Positions 18,234 to 27,734 of a DNA stretch of 64,000 nucleotides are shown here, piece after piece (position 1 is the first letter of the stretch; every line of letters starts with the position of its first letter). The stretch spans positions 225,404 to 289,403 of the forward strand of contig CBFHYX010000006.1 of the NCBI GenBank assembly GCA_965660145.1, read 5' to 3'. Both the position numbers and the translations under genes were made by a program. The notes under the pieces are model-generated. The model had not been told where the DNA came from. It saw only the letters and a list, made by a program, of their open reading frames with translations, and searched no databases. The stretch comes from JABURQ01 sp029243145. GTDB lineage: Bacteria; Planctomycetota; Planctomycetia; Planctomycetales; Planctomycetaceae.

Positions 18234-19685
18234 ATGATGATGACAAATACACATTTTGAACAAGCGGCTTTACGCGAGACCACTCGTCGACATTTTTTTT
18301 CAGATTGTCGACTGGGTTTGGGGGGAATCGCACTGGCGAACATGTTGGGACAGCAATCTTTGTTTGCTGAGCGTGATCGCACCACCAATCCGTTGGCGCC
18401 GCAACAAGCTCATTTCCCGCCGAAAGTGAAGAATGTTATCTATCTCTTCATGGCAGGGGGGCCGAGCCAGTTTGAGTTGTTTAATCCGAAACCGAAACTT
18501 GCCGAGCTGCATGGAAAAGTGATTCCCGAATCGTTTGTCGAAGGGAAACGCTTTGCGTTTTTGAAGAAAGACGCACAACTTTTGGGCCCTCGCTACAAGT
18601 TTCAACAGTACGGTGAATCAGGTCGCACAATGTCGGAACTCGTGCCGCATATGGCCGAAATTGTTGACGACATGGCGTTCATCAAAACGATGAAAACCGA
18701 TGTGTTTAATCACGGTCCTGCAAAACTGTTTATGAATACCGGGTCACCACAATTCGGACGACCCAGTATGGGCGCGTGGGTGACTTATGGAATTGGTAGC
18801 CAAGCGGAATCGTTACCCGGTTTTGTGGTGTTGCAGTCGGGGCCGCGTGGTCCTCGTGGAGGAACCCCATTATGGGGCAGCGGTTTCTTGCCGACATCGT
18901 ATCAGGGAGTTCCCTTTTTGAACGGGAAGAATCCCATCTTGAATTTGTCGTCGCCGGAGGGTGTTTCACCAGAACAGCAAGGGGACTTTGTTAGTGCGGT
19001 CAAGGATTTGAATTCCTTACGTCTTTCCGCGACAAACGACCCGGAAATTTCGACACGCATTGCCTCTTACGAGATGGCCTATCGCATGCAGACCAGTGCT
19101 CCCGAAATGATGGACCTCTCGGGGGAAACCAAAGAGACGCTCGACATGTACGGCGTGGATCCGAACAAACCTTCGTATGCTCGGAATTGTTTGTACGCAA
19201 GACGGCTGATCGAAAAAGGTGTGCGATTTGTGCAACTGTATCACACCGATTGGGACCATCACGGGGGCGGACAAAATCTGGAAAAGAATTTGCCAGAAGT
19301 TGTTAAGCAAGTGGATCAATCTTCGGCAGCGCTCATCAAAGATTTGAAACAACGCGGGTTGCTCAAAGATACATTAGTGATTTGGGGAGGAGAATTCGGT
19401 CGGACGCCTCAAGGAGAACCTCGTGAATCAACGGGGCGCGATCATCATATCGACGCTTACACATTATGGATGGCCGGTGGTGGAGTGAAGCCCGGCATTA
19501 GCATCGGTGAGACCGATGAAATCGGTTACAACGCGATTGAAGATCCCGTTCATGTCCACGATTTTCAAGCGACCGTTTTGCATCTGTTGGGTCTTGATCA
19601 CAAGAAGCTGACCTTTCGTTTTCAGGGTCGCGATTTTCGTTTGACCGACGTCCATGGTCACGTCATCGAGAAGTTGTTGTCGTAG
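18234..19685 (+). CDS. DUF1501 family protein (sulfatase-like fold), partner of the DUF1549/1553 cytochrome
   Basis: 483 residues. The N-terminus has a Tat-like pattern (RETTRRHFFSDCRLGLGGIALANML), consistent with export in folded form. Conserved DUF1501 blocks follow: KNVIYLFMAGGPSQFELF, NHGPAKLFMNTG, DWDHHGG, VIWGGEFGRTPQ and GRDHHIDAYTLWMAGGG. The family shares the alkaline-phosphatase/sulfatase fold, and the Asp/His metal-site residues appear intact, but no substrate is known. It starts 6 bp after the DUF1549/1553 gene and is almost certainly cotranscribed. The stop codon is TAG, which shows that TAG is used as a true stop in this genome. Confidence 0.93.
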   Translation: MMMTNTHFEQAALRETTRRHFFSDCRLGLGGIALANMLGQQSLFAERDRTTNPLAPQQAHFPPKVKNVIYLFMAGGPSQFELFNPKPKLAELHGKVIPESFVEGKRFAFLKKDAQLLGPRYKFQQYGESGRTMSELVPHMAEIVDDMAFIKTMKTDVFNHGPAKLFMNTGSPQFGRPSMGAWVTYGIGSQAESLPGFVVLQSGPRGPRGGTPLWGSGFLPTSYQGVPFLNGKNPILNLSSPEGVSPEQQGDFVSAVKDLNSLRLSATNDPEISTRIASYEMAYRMQTSAPEMMDLSGETKETLDMYGVDPNKPSYARNCLYARRLIEKGVRFVQLYHTDWDHHGGGQNLEKNLPEVVKQVDQSSAALIKDLKQRGLLKDTLVIWGGEFGRTPQGEPRESTGRDHHIDAYTLWMAGGGVKPGISIGETDEIGYNAIEDPVHVHDFQATVLHLLGLDHKKLTFRFQGRDFRLTDVHGHVIEKLLS

Positions 19686-19689
19686 AAAT

Positions 19690-19846
19690 TTGTCTCACGC
19701 AGAGGCGCGGCGGCGCAGAGGACTAAAACTTGTGTAGTCCCGTTCGCTTGTCAAAAACGGGTGGCGGCGGGCGCTCCGTGAAACGGAAGCTCCCGGTCAA
19801 TTGATCGATAAGAAATTCACCACGAATCACGCTGATCTCACGGATG
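19690..19846. repeat. Composite dispersed repeat, copy 2
   Basis: Same three modules and orientation as the copy at 8638-8780: TCTCACGCAG...GCGCAGAGGA, then GGTGGCGGCGGGCGCTCCGT...GGAAGCTCCCG, then ATTCACCACGAATCACGC through TCTCACGGATGA. The modules are better conserved than the spacers between them, and the copy begins five bases after the DUF1501 stop. Confidence 0.65.
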
Positions 19847-19920
19847 AAAATGAGCAAGTTTCGCAGGTCATGCTCCCGCATGACTTCCTCTAAAAAATAG
19901 CCACAAGACAACATTCCGCG

Positions 19921-19958
19921 CAATAAAAAACACCCCGAGCTGATGCTGCGGGGTGTTT
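19921..19958 (-). terminator. Intrinsic terminator of the repeat lipoprotein gene
   Basis: Minus strand AAACACCCCG pairs with CGGGGTGTTT around a 12-base loop and is followed by a T-rich run (TTTTTTATT). It lies about 50 bp downstream of the stop of the lipoprotein gene at 20006. Confidence 0.85.
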
Positions 19959-20005
19959 CTGTGTTTCGCGTCTCAACAAAAATGTTGAAACTGCCTAAAC
20001 CGAAA

Positions 20006-20263
20006 TTACTCGGCTTTAGGCTCAGCAGGTGCGTCTTCAGCAGGTGCATCTTCAGCAGCAGGTGTTTCTTCGCCAGCAGGTGCTTCTTCGCCAGCAGGTG
20101 CTTCTTCGCCAGCAGGTGCTTCTTCGCCAGCATGAGCTTCTTCGCCAGCATGAGCAGCAGCGTCACCACCACCAGCGGCTGGTGTTGCAGCTTCATCACC
20201 ACCGCAACCGACGATTGCGAAAGAAAATGCGAAAATCATCATCCAAGTAAATAACTGTTTCAT
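20006..20263 (-). CDS. Small Ala/Glu/Pro-repeat lipoprotein
   Basis: 85 residues. The lipoprotein signal ends in IVGC (lipobox, Cys about residue 20), so the mature protein is a lipidated tail of about 65 residues. That tail is almost entirely six-residue repeats of the type AHAGEE/APAGEE, then degenerate APAED copies, giving a strongly acidic, flexible chain. A good Shine-Dalgarno (AAGGAG) lies 8 bases before the ATG, unusual here, and an intrinsic terminator follows. It is probably highly expressed and monocistronic. The function is unknown; it may be a disordered envelope spacer. The repeats are encoded by an 18-nt tandem array. Confidence 0.8.
   Translation of the reverse strand: MKQLFTWMMIFAFSFAIVGCGGDEAATPAAGGGDAAAHAGEEAHAGEEAPAGEEAPAGEEAPAGEETPAAEDAPAEDAPAEPKAE
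20061..20157. repeat. 18-nt tandem repeat inside the lipoprotein gene
   Basis: About five copies of the unit TCTTCGCCAGCAGGTGCT (last two copies read CATGAGC instead of CAGGTGC), in frame, giving the AGEEAP/AGEEAH peptide repeat. Near-identity of the three central copies implies recent expansion. Confidence 0.85.
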
Positions 20264-20752
20264 AACGAGAGACTCCTTAAGTCTTCAATTGTGTTTCAAA
20301 GACAGTGCAGACATCTGAAACTGTCCCAACGAGAGATAAGAGACATCTGACGGCAGGTTTATTCCCGAGTTTTTGAAATATCTGCAAGAAATATGAGCCT
20401 ATAATTTATGGGGTAAACGGTAAAAATTGCAAAAAGTGTCGAACAGAATCGATTTTCCCGATCTTCGCTTGACACATTTCTGGAGTTGCCATAAAAGCCT
20501 CTCACCTATCCGAAGTCCCTTTCCGGGACGAATGATGGAATTGAAGGTTTTTAGCCGTTTTAGAGTTTTTTGATACGGCTAACCAACAATTCACCCTTCC
20601 TCGGGACCGACCGGTCCAAACCTGATACCACACAGAAGAATCCAAACCCCGAATCGCGAGTATTCGTTTCCTTTCACACAGGATCAAAACGATTCTCACA
20701 TTTGGACCTTGTTATCACCTGTATTCATTCAATTGCGAAGACAGGAACATCG
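20264..20752. other. Divergent upstream region of the giant beta-helix protein
   Basis: 489 bases between the divergent lipoprotein and barrel/beta-helix genes. It contains the SD of the lipoprotein (minus strand) and a promoter-like element at 20469-20497. The frame of the large protein is open back to 20570, but a signal peptide appears only from the ATG at 20753, so this stretch is taken as a long 5' leader. Confidence 0.5.
20469..20497 (+). promoter_or_regulatory. Sigma70-like promoter candidate
   Basis: TTGACA at 20469-20474, a 17-base spacer, then TAAAAG at 20492-20497. It precedes the giant exported protein gene and would give a 5' untranslated leader of about 250 nt. The -35 box is perfect but the -10 box is weak. 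Confidence 0.35.
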
Positions 20753-23700
20753 ATGAAAATTTTGCGACCTATTGCCGCCCTAGTCATTACCGCCGTCACA
20801 TTGTTGACGGGGCCAGAGATCGTCTGGTCACAACCTCAGAGCACTTCGGCCTCTCAGACCGATGCTCAGGTTTCGGGAACTCTTCCAAATTCACGAGCAG
20901 GTCTGATGACGCTCAGCAGCCTTGGCGGGCTCAACGAGATGACCATCGGAGCGATTCCCTCTGCGGGAGTCTCGGGGAACTTTGGAGACAGTTACTGGCG
21001 AGAAGACTTCTATACAGTCGACGCCTTTCTGCCATGGAATGTACATCCGGGAACGGATTACTTCTTCTCCCAGATCGGCATCTCGATGACAGAGAATAGT
21101 CAATTCGCGGGTAACCTTGGTGTTGGGTATGCCTACTATCTGGAAAACATGGATCGCCTCCTGAGAATGGGGAGTTTCTTGACAGTCGACGGTCAGTTTG
21201 AAGAAACCCGTTCTGCTTTGTCGGTTCGTGGTGAAAGTTTGGGCAAGTTTGTCGATGTTCTCGCAGGATTCCAACTCGTCATCTCAGATTCCGATGACAT
21301 CGTCAGTTCCGGCTTGACGGGTTCCGAAGGCTTCTCGGTAAATAACTATCTGCTTGGAGGGGTTTCCGTTCGTGAAACTGCGTATCACAATGCCGACGTT
21401 GAAATTGGTGGACCGTTGGCCTATCTGGGCGATTACGGCATCAATATGTACGGTAAAGCGTACTATATGACGAACTCTCAAAATGACCAAGATTCACTCG
21501 GTTGGGGTGTGCGAGGAGAATGGTCAATCACAGAAGATGTGACCTTCAATGTGAATCACACGAAAGACGAGATCTTCGACAACAGCACATGGTTCAATGT
21601 CACTATGACCACGCCGGATGGTGCTCCGCGGAACTTCCTGCGCCCCATTAGCACGCGTGAACGATTCTCTAAACGCATTCATCACTCTGGGCGAATTCCG
21701 ACCAAAGTCACGACACAAGAATTCGAAGTTCCACTGGTCAATCCCGAAGACGGCATGCCGTACTTCTTCGCTCACCTCGACCCCGATGCAATCGGTGTGG
21801 GGACCGGTACGTTTGAAAGCCCTTATGGTGACATTGATGCGATGGTCGCCGCCAATGAAGTTCCTGGCAACATCATCGATGCGTTCTATGTTCGCCCACG
21901 GGCAGATGGGACTTCCACAAACCTGACACTCTCGGCTTTGGCAGCACGCCCCTTGGCATTGCGTCCGAATCAAATGCTGCTCGGTTCGACCATCGATCAA
22001 ACCATCGATGTTGTCTCGAATCCGTTTACACCTTCTGCCACATCATTTACCATTGGAGCGCTCGACCCCGGTTCGGCGAATCCTGTGTTGATGAACGGCT
22101 CGGCCAACCCGAATGCGATCGTCTATGCCTCCACGGGAAACCTGATCTCTGGCTTCACATTTGACGGCGGTGGTATTCATGATGGTATTCGACTGCATTC
22201 CTTTACCGATCCTGTGAATCCGACGGGCCCGGCACTGGAGCTACCCATGGGACCAAATCCCATGGGTGACGGATTCGGACAAGACTTACACGTGCGAAAC
22301 AACACCTTCCAGAACAATGATATTGGTGTCTGGGCGAACGATCTTTCCGATGGAATGGTGATGGGCTCGTATGGCGGACACAGCACACTTTGGAACAATA
22401 CGTTTGACAGTAACACCACCGGGTATGACATCAGGATTGATGCCGCCAACAATGATGGGCCGCCCGTGCCCATGGGGACCGATCCGTTTGACGGCTTGGT
22501 GTTAACTCTCTCGATGCTTGACAACACAATTACCAACAATGTGACCGGTGGTAATGTGACCGCAAATGGAACCGATCCTCTGATGCTTCCGTTTCTAGGT
22601 GGCGACTTCGCTCGCGTCAACTTGATTGGGGATGAAGACCTCAATGGTGATGGAATCTTACAAGTCAATGAAGACCTCAATGGTGATGGGCTCCTGACTC
22701 AACGCGATCTGGATGGTGACGGAATTCCCGATCCGGTTGTTGCCGGGAATGTGACAGGTGGTAACACCAATCACGGCATGGCGTTTTATGCCAACAACGG
22801 TGGTCAAGTTTACCTACAAGCGGGTGCCTTGTCAGACTTCGTACAAGCCGACCCTCTGAGTCCTGTCTTCTTTAACACCTTCAGTGGTGATGGCGGGAAT
22901 GGACTCCACATTGAAGCCAACTCCAATAACTCCAACGGTGGTCGTTCCAGCTTCATCGGTGGTACGATTCTCGCGAACAACTTCTCGAATCCCGCAGCCG
23001 GAGGAAACGGGTTAGGAATCGTGGCGAACGGCCAAGGACTTCCAGGAGTCTCAACACCTTCCTTCATTGACTTCGGTAACACGGCTCAAATTGAAGGTGT
23101 AGCCGATGTCGATTTAGATGGAATCATTGAAAATACAATCGACCTCACAACACGCAACGCGGGAACGGGTGTCTTTGGGTTTGCTGGTTTGCAAAATTAC
23201 TCCGGTGTGATTCGCGGCAACCTGTTTGATCGCCAGGCAAGTGGTAACGACGGTGCAGAAATCATCGTCACCAACTCAGCAGCCGATATTGACTTCATCG
23301 GGAATACTTTCATCGCCGATGAAGGAAGCAACGCCGCTGTGGGAGCCGGTATCAATGCCAGCCTCGTCGGTGGGACCGCTCCAAACCTCTATCAAAACTC
23401 TCAACTGGTCATGTCTGTCGGTGGAACAATTCCCGGGCAAGGCAACGTCTTTACTAACAACGGTGACGCGGGTGTGATCTTCACCACAGAAGGGTTCGTC
23501 GGTTCTCCCACACGCCAGCAAGATCGGAGTTTTCTCTCGGTTCAGAACAACCTCTTTGAAGGAACCTTCGATAATGGAGCCGCGACCAATGTCTCACCCG
23601 ATGGTGCTGGTGTCTTTGTGCGACGCTCGGGAGCTTCGTTGTTAACCGCCGTCATCGGTGACGGCATGGCCAATAATCAAATGAACGGCAACATGTTTAC

Positions 23701-25807
23701 TGGTAACGATGTCGGTGTGCAGGTGGTGGGTGCTGGTTCAGAACAATCGGCTTTGAACGATTTCGCCGCTTCGATGGTTTACATCGACGACAACATGTTT
23801 GACGCCAACGGAAACGGCATTCAGTACGATCTGACCGCGGACACCGTCATGCAGACATTTGTTGTAACCAACAGTCTGACGAATACGATCAATGATGCCA
23901 TTCAAGTGAACTCGGGTAACAACTCCTCCTTGGGGATGCCCGTCCAAGCCGTGAACGGTGAAGACCTCAACTTCGATAGCGTGCTTCAACCTTGGGAAGA
24001 CGTCAACTTTGATATGACGCTACAAGGAGCAGGACCGACCGTCCTGTCATCAGTCTTTGATTCAAACTTCATTCAAGGCTTTGGTGATGACGGGATTGAT
24101 CTCAGCAACACCTTCCAAGCCTTCCAGGATGTCCGCATCTCGGGTCGTCAACTGGACACGTTCGGTAATCAAATCCGCACCATCATCGATGGACAGGGAG
24201 CCGGCGATAATGGTCTTGAAATCTCATCGTCCGGTAACCATGTTGTGCAGGGCGCTCCCGGAACAAACCTCTGGACAATTCGGGGTGTCGATATCTTGGA
24301 TGTCGGGACCGACGGTATTAACATCAATACGACATCTGGCCAGAACACCTTCTTCATTGGTTCGCCGGAAATTACCGGGAATCCCTTCGGTGGCCAATAC
24401 GTGCGAGTTTGGAACTCGGGCGATGATGGTCTCGATGTCCTTTCCGATGGCAGCACCTCAGATAACTTCTTTATCAATAGCTTCATGACCACCATGAACG
24501 GTGACGACGGTGCCGTCTTCTTCCAAGATAGCGTAGCCGCTGTCGCCGTGAACATTACGAACTCTGTCTTTAATGAGAACGAAGGGAACGGTCTTCAAGC
24601 CGACATTCGTTCTATCTCGACATCTATTGATAATGTCTTCACTGCGGTCTACAACATCGGCACCGAAGATACCACGAGCAATGGCTCTGGAACAAACGAG
24701 GATAATGACGGCGTGAAGGGAACGATTAATGTCGCCACCTTCTCCTTTACCGATGAAGATAGCAACAACAACGGAATCCTTGATGGCGGAGAAGACACTA
24801 ACGGAAACGGCATCCTCGATGTCGGAGAAGATGTGACACTCACTGGTGGAACGACACCCGGCGTTGCCGGTAACACATTCAGCAATAACAACGAACAAGG
24901 CTTCTTCTTCCAGACATTGGCAGAAGGAATCGGTGGATCGTTAGCGGGTGCCATTACCTTATTGGATGGTGTCGCTCCAACTGATCCTCGTAACGTACAG
25001 GGATCTAACCAAAACGCAGGCGACATCTTCCCAACGGTTCAATTTGACGGTGAGAACGAAGCATTCATGCTTGCTAATGCTGCCACAACCAGTGTTAGTA
25101 CGGCAACAGTGCTGAACTTTGTGAATAACCAGGTCACCGATAACGGTTCGCGTGCTGGGAACGCGGTTGACGGTATGGTGCTCCAAATTGGTACCAACAC
25201 TCAACAAATTGCCTGGCTTGATGGTAACCTGTTCGGTGGTAACGAACTAGACGACTTGAGAACCCAAGTGGTTGTCTCTGCCAACCCACAAGCTTCGGGA
25301 ACTCTTGGAACTCCAAACCGAACGCGATTCGAGTACGATCCGGTCGCCTTCCTGGATATTTCAATGGGGCAAAACTACACGACTGGTCTAGGTGTTCCAC
25401 CGACCATCGATACTGCGTTCAATGCACCTATGGGGCCAAGCACCTTAATCAACCCGAATGGCCTGAATGTGGGTAACTTTGGCGAATCGGCCTTCTTTAA
25501 TATCGATGGTGAAACGACGGCTCTCTTCGGACGCACCGAACTGGGAGTGTTCACGAACAGCGATGTTGTGAAACCTGCAAACCGTCAGGCCATCGGGGTC
25601 TTCACCTTCTACGATTCCGTGGGTAATGGTAGTAACTTACCACTCGGTAATGTTGGAGGTGCCAATACCTTTACCCAGTCCTTCGGTTTCTCGGGGGCGT
25701 TCACTGGTATCCTTGCTTTACCCGATACTGACAACACAACGGGAGCACTCATTCGGGCAGGCTTCGAGACACTTAACTTTGACAATGGCCCATTCATTAT
25801 CCGATAA
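20753..25807 (+). CDS. Giant exported protein: N-terminal beta-barrel-like domain plus right-handed parallel beta-helix
   Basis: 1684 residues from the ATG at 20753, chosen because a signal peptide (LRPIAALVITAVTLLTG) starts there. Residues ~60-330 are rich in alternating aromatic/glycine strands (FFSQIGISMTENSQFAGNLG, GYAYYLENMDRLLRMG, GINMYGKAYYM, LGWGVRGEWSITEDVTFNVN) and look like an outer-membrane barrel. From residue ~350 onward there are scores of short Asn/Gly/Asp-rich strands typical of a parallel beta-helix (NNTFQNNDIGVWAND, NNMFDANGNGIQYD). Three Asp/Asn calcium-loop clusters lie at 22632-22735, 23961-24025 and 24753-24835. Barrel first and passenger second is the order of inverse autotransporters (intimin/invasin); that assignment is inference. 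It is monocistronic with a terminator at 25845. Likely a surface or stalk adhesin. Confidence 0.8.
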   Translation: MKILRPIAALVITAVTLLTGPEIVWSQPQSTSASQTDAQVSGTLPNSRAGLMTLSSLGGLNEMTIGAIPSAGVSGNFGDSYWREDFYTVDAFLPWNVHPGTDYFFSQIGISMTENSQFAGNLGVGYAYYLENMDRLLRMGSFLTVDGQFEETRSALSVRGESLGKFVDVLAGFQLVISDSDDIVSSGLTGSEGFSVNNYLLGGVSVRETAYHNADVEIGGPLAYLGDYGINMYGKAYYMTNSQNDQDSLGWGVRGEWSITEDVTFNVNHTKDEIFDNSTWFNVTMTTPDGAPRNFLRPISTRERFSKRIHHSGRIPTKVTTQEFEVPLVNPEDGMPYFFAHLDPDAIGVGTGTFESPYGDIDAMVAANEVPGNIIDAFYVRPRADGTSTNLTLSALAARPLALRPNQMLLGSTIDQTIDVVSNPFTPSATSFTIGALDPGSANPVLMNGSANPNAIVYASTGNLISGFTFDGGGIHDGIRLHSFTDPVNPTGPALELPMGPNPMGDGFGQDLHVRNNTFQNNDIGVWANDLSDGMVMGSYGGHSTLWNNTFDSNTTGYDIRIDAANNDGPPVPMGTDPFDGLVLTLSMLDNTITNNVTGGNVTANGTDPLMLPFLGGDFARVNLIGDEDLNGDGILQVNEDLNGDGLLTQRDLDGDGIPDPVVAGNVTGGNTNHGMAFYANNGGQVYLQAGALSDFVQADPLSPVFFNTFSGDGGNGLHIEANSNNSNGGRSSFIGGTILANNFSNPAAGGNGLGIVANGQGLPGVSTPSFIDFGNTAQIEGVADVDLDGIIENTIDLTTRNAGTGVFGFAGLQNYSGVIRGNLFDRQASGNDGAEIIVTNSAADIDFIGNTFIADEGSNAAVGAGINASLVGGTAPNLYQNSQLVMSVGGTIPGQGNVFTNNGDAGVIFTTEGFVGSPTRQQDRSFLSVQNNLFEGTFDNGAATNVSPDGAGVFVRRSGASLLTAVIGDGMANNQMNGNMFTGNDVGVQVVGAGSEQSALNDFAASMVYIDDNMFDANGNGIQYDLTADTVMQTFVVTNSLTNTINDAIQVNSGNNSSLGMPVQAVNGEDLNFDSVLQPWEDVNFDMTLQGAGPTVLSSVFDSNFIQGFGDDGIDLSNTFQAFQDVRISGRQLDTFGNQIRTIIDGQGAGDNGLEISSSGNHVVQGAPGTNLWTIRGVDILDVGTDGININTTSGQNTFFIGSPEITGNPFGGQYVRVWNSGDDGLDVLSDGSTSDNFFINSFMTTMNGDDGAVFFQDSVAAVAVNITNSVFNENEGNGLQADIRSISTSIDNVFTAVYNIGTEDTTSNGSGTNEDNDGVKGTINVATFSFTDEDSNNNGILDGGEDTNGNGILDVGEDVTLTGGTTPGVAGNTFSNNNEQGFFFQTLAEGIGGSLAGAITLLDGVAPTDPRNVQGSNQNAGDIFPTVQFDGENEAFMLANAATTSVSTATVLNFVNNQVTDNGSRAGNAVDGMVLQIGTNTQQIAWLDGNLFGGNELDDLRTQVVVSANPQASGTLGTPNRTRFEYDPVAFLDISMGQNYTTGLGVPPTIDTAFNAPMGPSTLINPNGLNVGNFGESAFFNIDGETTALFGRTELGVFTNSDVVKPANRQAIGVFTFYDSVGNGSNLPLGNVGGANTFTQSFGFSGAFTGILALPDTDNTTGALIRAGFETLNFDNGPFIIR

Positions 25808-25844
25808 TTATCGGAGTATGACTTGTTCATGATGAAAACTTCAC

Positions 25845-25882
25845 AACTCCCTCGATCATTCACTTGGCCGGGGGAGTTTTTT
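25845..25882 (+). terminator. Intrinsic terminator of the beta-helix gene
   Basis: AACTCCC at 25845-25851 pairs with GGGAGTT at 25872-25878, followed by TTTTT. It lies 38 bp after the stop codon. Confidence 0.8.
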
Positions 25883-25930
25883 ATGCGCGGTGTTGTATGA
25901 GTCTTGTCAGCAAAAGACTTGCGTTGATCG

Positions 25931-27730
25931 ATGTCCGGGCTTGATCTACAACTTGTCCTACACAGAAATGCATCCACCCCGACGAACCGACCCCGCATGA
26001 GTTCCGCGACACTCACCAACAATCAACCCACCACGGTAATCCAGCAAAAGCTCGTTGGAGTTTTTCTCGTGGTCGGATTATTGATGCGTTGTAGTCGCTA
26101 TTTGATGAACTTCCCCTTGTGGGAAGATGAATGTTTTTTAGCCGTCAATTTCATCGACCGCGGCTATCTCGAATTACTTGAGCCTTTACGCTATCACCAG
26201 GTCGCACCGGTTCTTTTTCTCTGGATCGAACTGACAACCGTCAAACTGTTTGGGTTCCATGAATTTGCCCTGAGAGCGTTCCCGTTCCTCTGTAGCATTG
26301 TTGGCTTGTTTCTGTTTCTCCATCTTGCCAAACGGTTGCTCTCTGGTTCTGCATTGGTGCTTGCTGTCGGTATTTTTGCCGTTTCTTATCCCAATATGCG
26401 GTATGCGGCGGAAGCCAAGCAATACGCCTCGGACATGTTAGCGGGCCTGATCTACTTAACGATGTGTGTCGAATGGTGGCGTGCATTTTCCTCGACTGAC
26501 ACAGCTAAGACACATTGTGCAAGTCGTTGGCTGTGGGCGCTGGTCGTCTTCACACCTGTTGCCGTTGGGCTTTCCTATTCGGCTGTGTTTTCCGCCGGAG
26601 CGGTTAGCTTGTTTGTGCTGATGACAATTATTAGTCGAGTGTCTACGAACCGCGATCCTGCTGTCAGTCTGCTCAGTTCTCTGTTTAGTCATCGACAACT
26701 ACGTCTTTGGACAGTTTACAATATCGCTTTGTTGGGTAGCTTTGCCGTAGTGTTACTGATTGCCGCTCAAGGACAGGCTTCTGCCGAGCTTGATTGGATG
26801 GGCCGCTACTGGAGCAACGCATTTCCTCCGTTGGGTACGCCTGCGGAACTTCCGCTATGGTTATTGGAGACTCATTGCGGACCGTTATTAGCGTTTCCTT
26901 TGGGTGGTCACAATTTCGCCAGTACGTTCACGACGATTTGTGTTTTGATTGGCGTAATTGCTCTCGCTCGTCGAAATCGGATATTGGCCGTGTTGTTGTT
27001 AATGCCGGCCACATTGCATCTGATTGCCGCCGCTTTGCAGCGTTATCCTTACGGAGGCCACTTCAAATTTTCGATGCATATGGCGGGGGTTATCTGCCTG
27101 TTAGCGGGTTTTGGAGCGGTGTTACTGCTAGACGCGATTGGGAAGCTCACTCGCACTCAACGATACACTCTCGCGGTGGCCACTGCTTACCTTTTGTTGG
27201 TTGGTAGCGGAACTGTGATCCGGGATATCAGGTCTCCCTACAAAACGGAATCCGACATGCGTGCCCGAGCGTTTGCACAATGGTTCTGGTTTAGTACCTC
27301 ATTCCAGGGAGAGTCTCTGTGTGTCGAAAACGATCTCGGCATCATTTTGACTCCCAAGGCACAAACCGAGTTGAGTTGGACGGCCATGTATTGGGCGAAC
27401 AAAGCGATCTATTCTTCTCAAACGGTGAATCATCTCGACGATTTGAAAGTCACACACAAAAGGCCGTTACGATGTGTGATCTATCGCGACCCCAAATTCA
27501 AATTCGATCAATCCGCATTCGAAGATTGGATGTCAGAAATGACCTCCCGCTGGGAACTCGTTTCGACCGAGAAATATCCATTTCCTCGTTTCGCCAAATA
27601 TCAGTCACATGCAGATCGTGATGATGCGCGAGCGGTCGATTACGCAGAGATTTACAAGTTTGTGCCCAAGTCAGCGAAGAACGAGGTTGAGTTCAGCGAA
27701 GACGACGAGAGTCCTGCTAAGCGTCGTTGA
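25931..27730 (+). CDS. GT39-like (ArnT/PMT-type) membrane glycosyltransferase
   Basis: 599 residues with about ten or eleven transmembrane helices and a C-terminal soluble region of ~150 residues. After the first helix there is an acidic motif (NFPLWEDECFLAVNF) in the position of the catalytic Asp/Glu of GT-C enzymes. Also seen: a YPNMRYAAEAKQY segment corresponding to the conserved arginine-containing loop. Such enzymes transfer sugars from polyprenyl phosphate donors outside the cytoplasmic membrane, to protein or lipid acceptors. The start is uncertain: a second ATG at 25997 would remove 22 residues, and neither start has a Shine-Dalgarno sequence. It is not in an obvious operon. The acceptor is unknown. 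Confidence 0.75.
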   Translation: MSGLDLQLVLHRNASTPTNRPRMSSATLTNNQPTTVIQQKLVGVFLVVGLLMRCSRYLMNFPLWEDECFLAVNFIDRGYLELLEPLRYHQVAPVLFLWIELTTVKLFGFHEFALRAFPFLCSIVGLFLFLHLAKRLLSGSALVLAVGIFAVSYPNMRYAAEAKQYASDMLAGLIYLTMCVEWWRAFSSTDTAKTHCASRWLWALVVFTPVAVGLSYSAVFSAGAVSLFVLMTIISRVSTNRDPAVSLLSSLFSHRQLRLWTVYNIALLGSFAVVLLIAAQGQASAELDWMGRYWSNAFPPLGTPAELPLWLLETHCGPLLAFPLGGHNFASTFTTICVLIGVIALARRNRILAVLLLMPATLHLIAAALQRYPYGGHFKFSMHMAGVICLLAGFGAVLLLDAIGKLTRTQRYTLAVATAYLLLVGSGTVIRDIRSPYKTESDMRARAFAQWFWFSTSFQGESLCVENDLGIILTPKAQTELSWTAMYWANKAIYSSQTVNHLDDLKVTHKRPLRCVIYRDPKFKFDQSAFEDWMSEMTSRWELVSTEKYPFPRFAKYQSHADRDDARAVDYAEIYKFVPKSAKNEVEFSEDDESPAKRR

Positions 27731-27734
27731 AATG

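Larger units (their letters stand above)
19686..20005. other. Repeat-bearing intergenic stretch
   Basis: 320 bases between the convergent DUF1501 and lipoprotein genes. It holds the second copy of the composite dispersed repeat (19690-19846) and, near the end, the intrinsic terminator of the lipoprotein gene (19921-19958). No gene is seen. Confidence 0.6.

Noticed and set aside
20061..20157. Short-period repeats considered as a CRISPR array
   Set aside because: The units are contiguous 18-mers without spacers and are in frame inside a lipoprotein gene.
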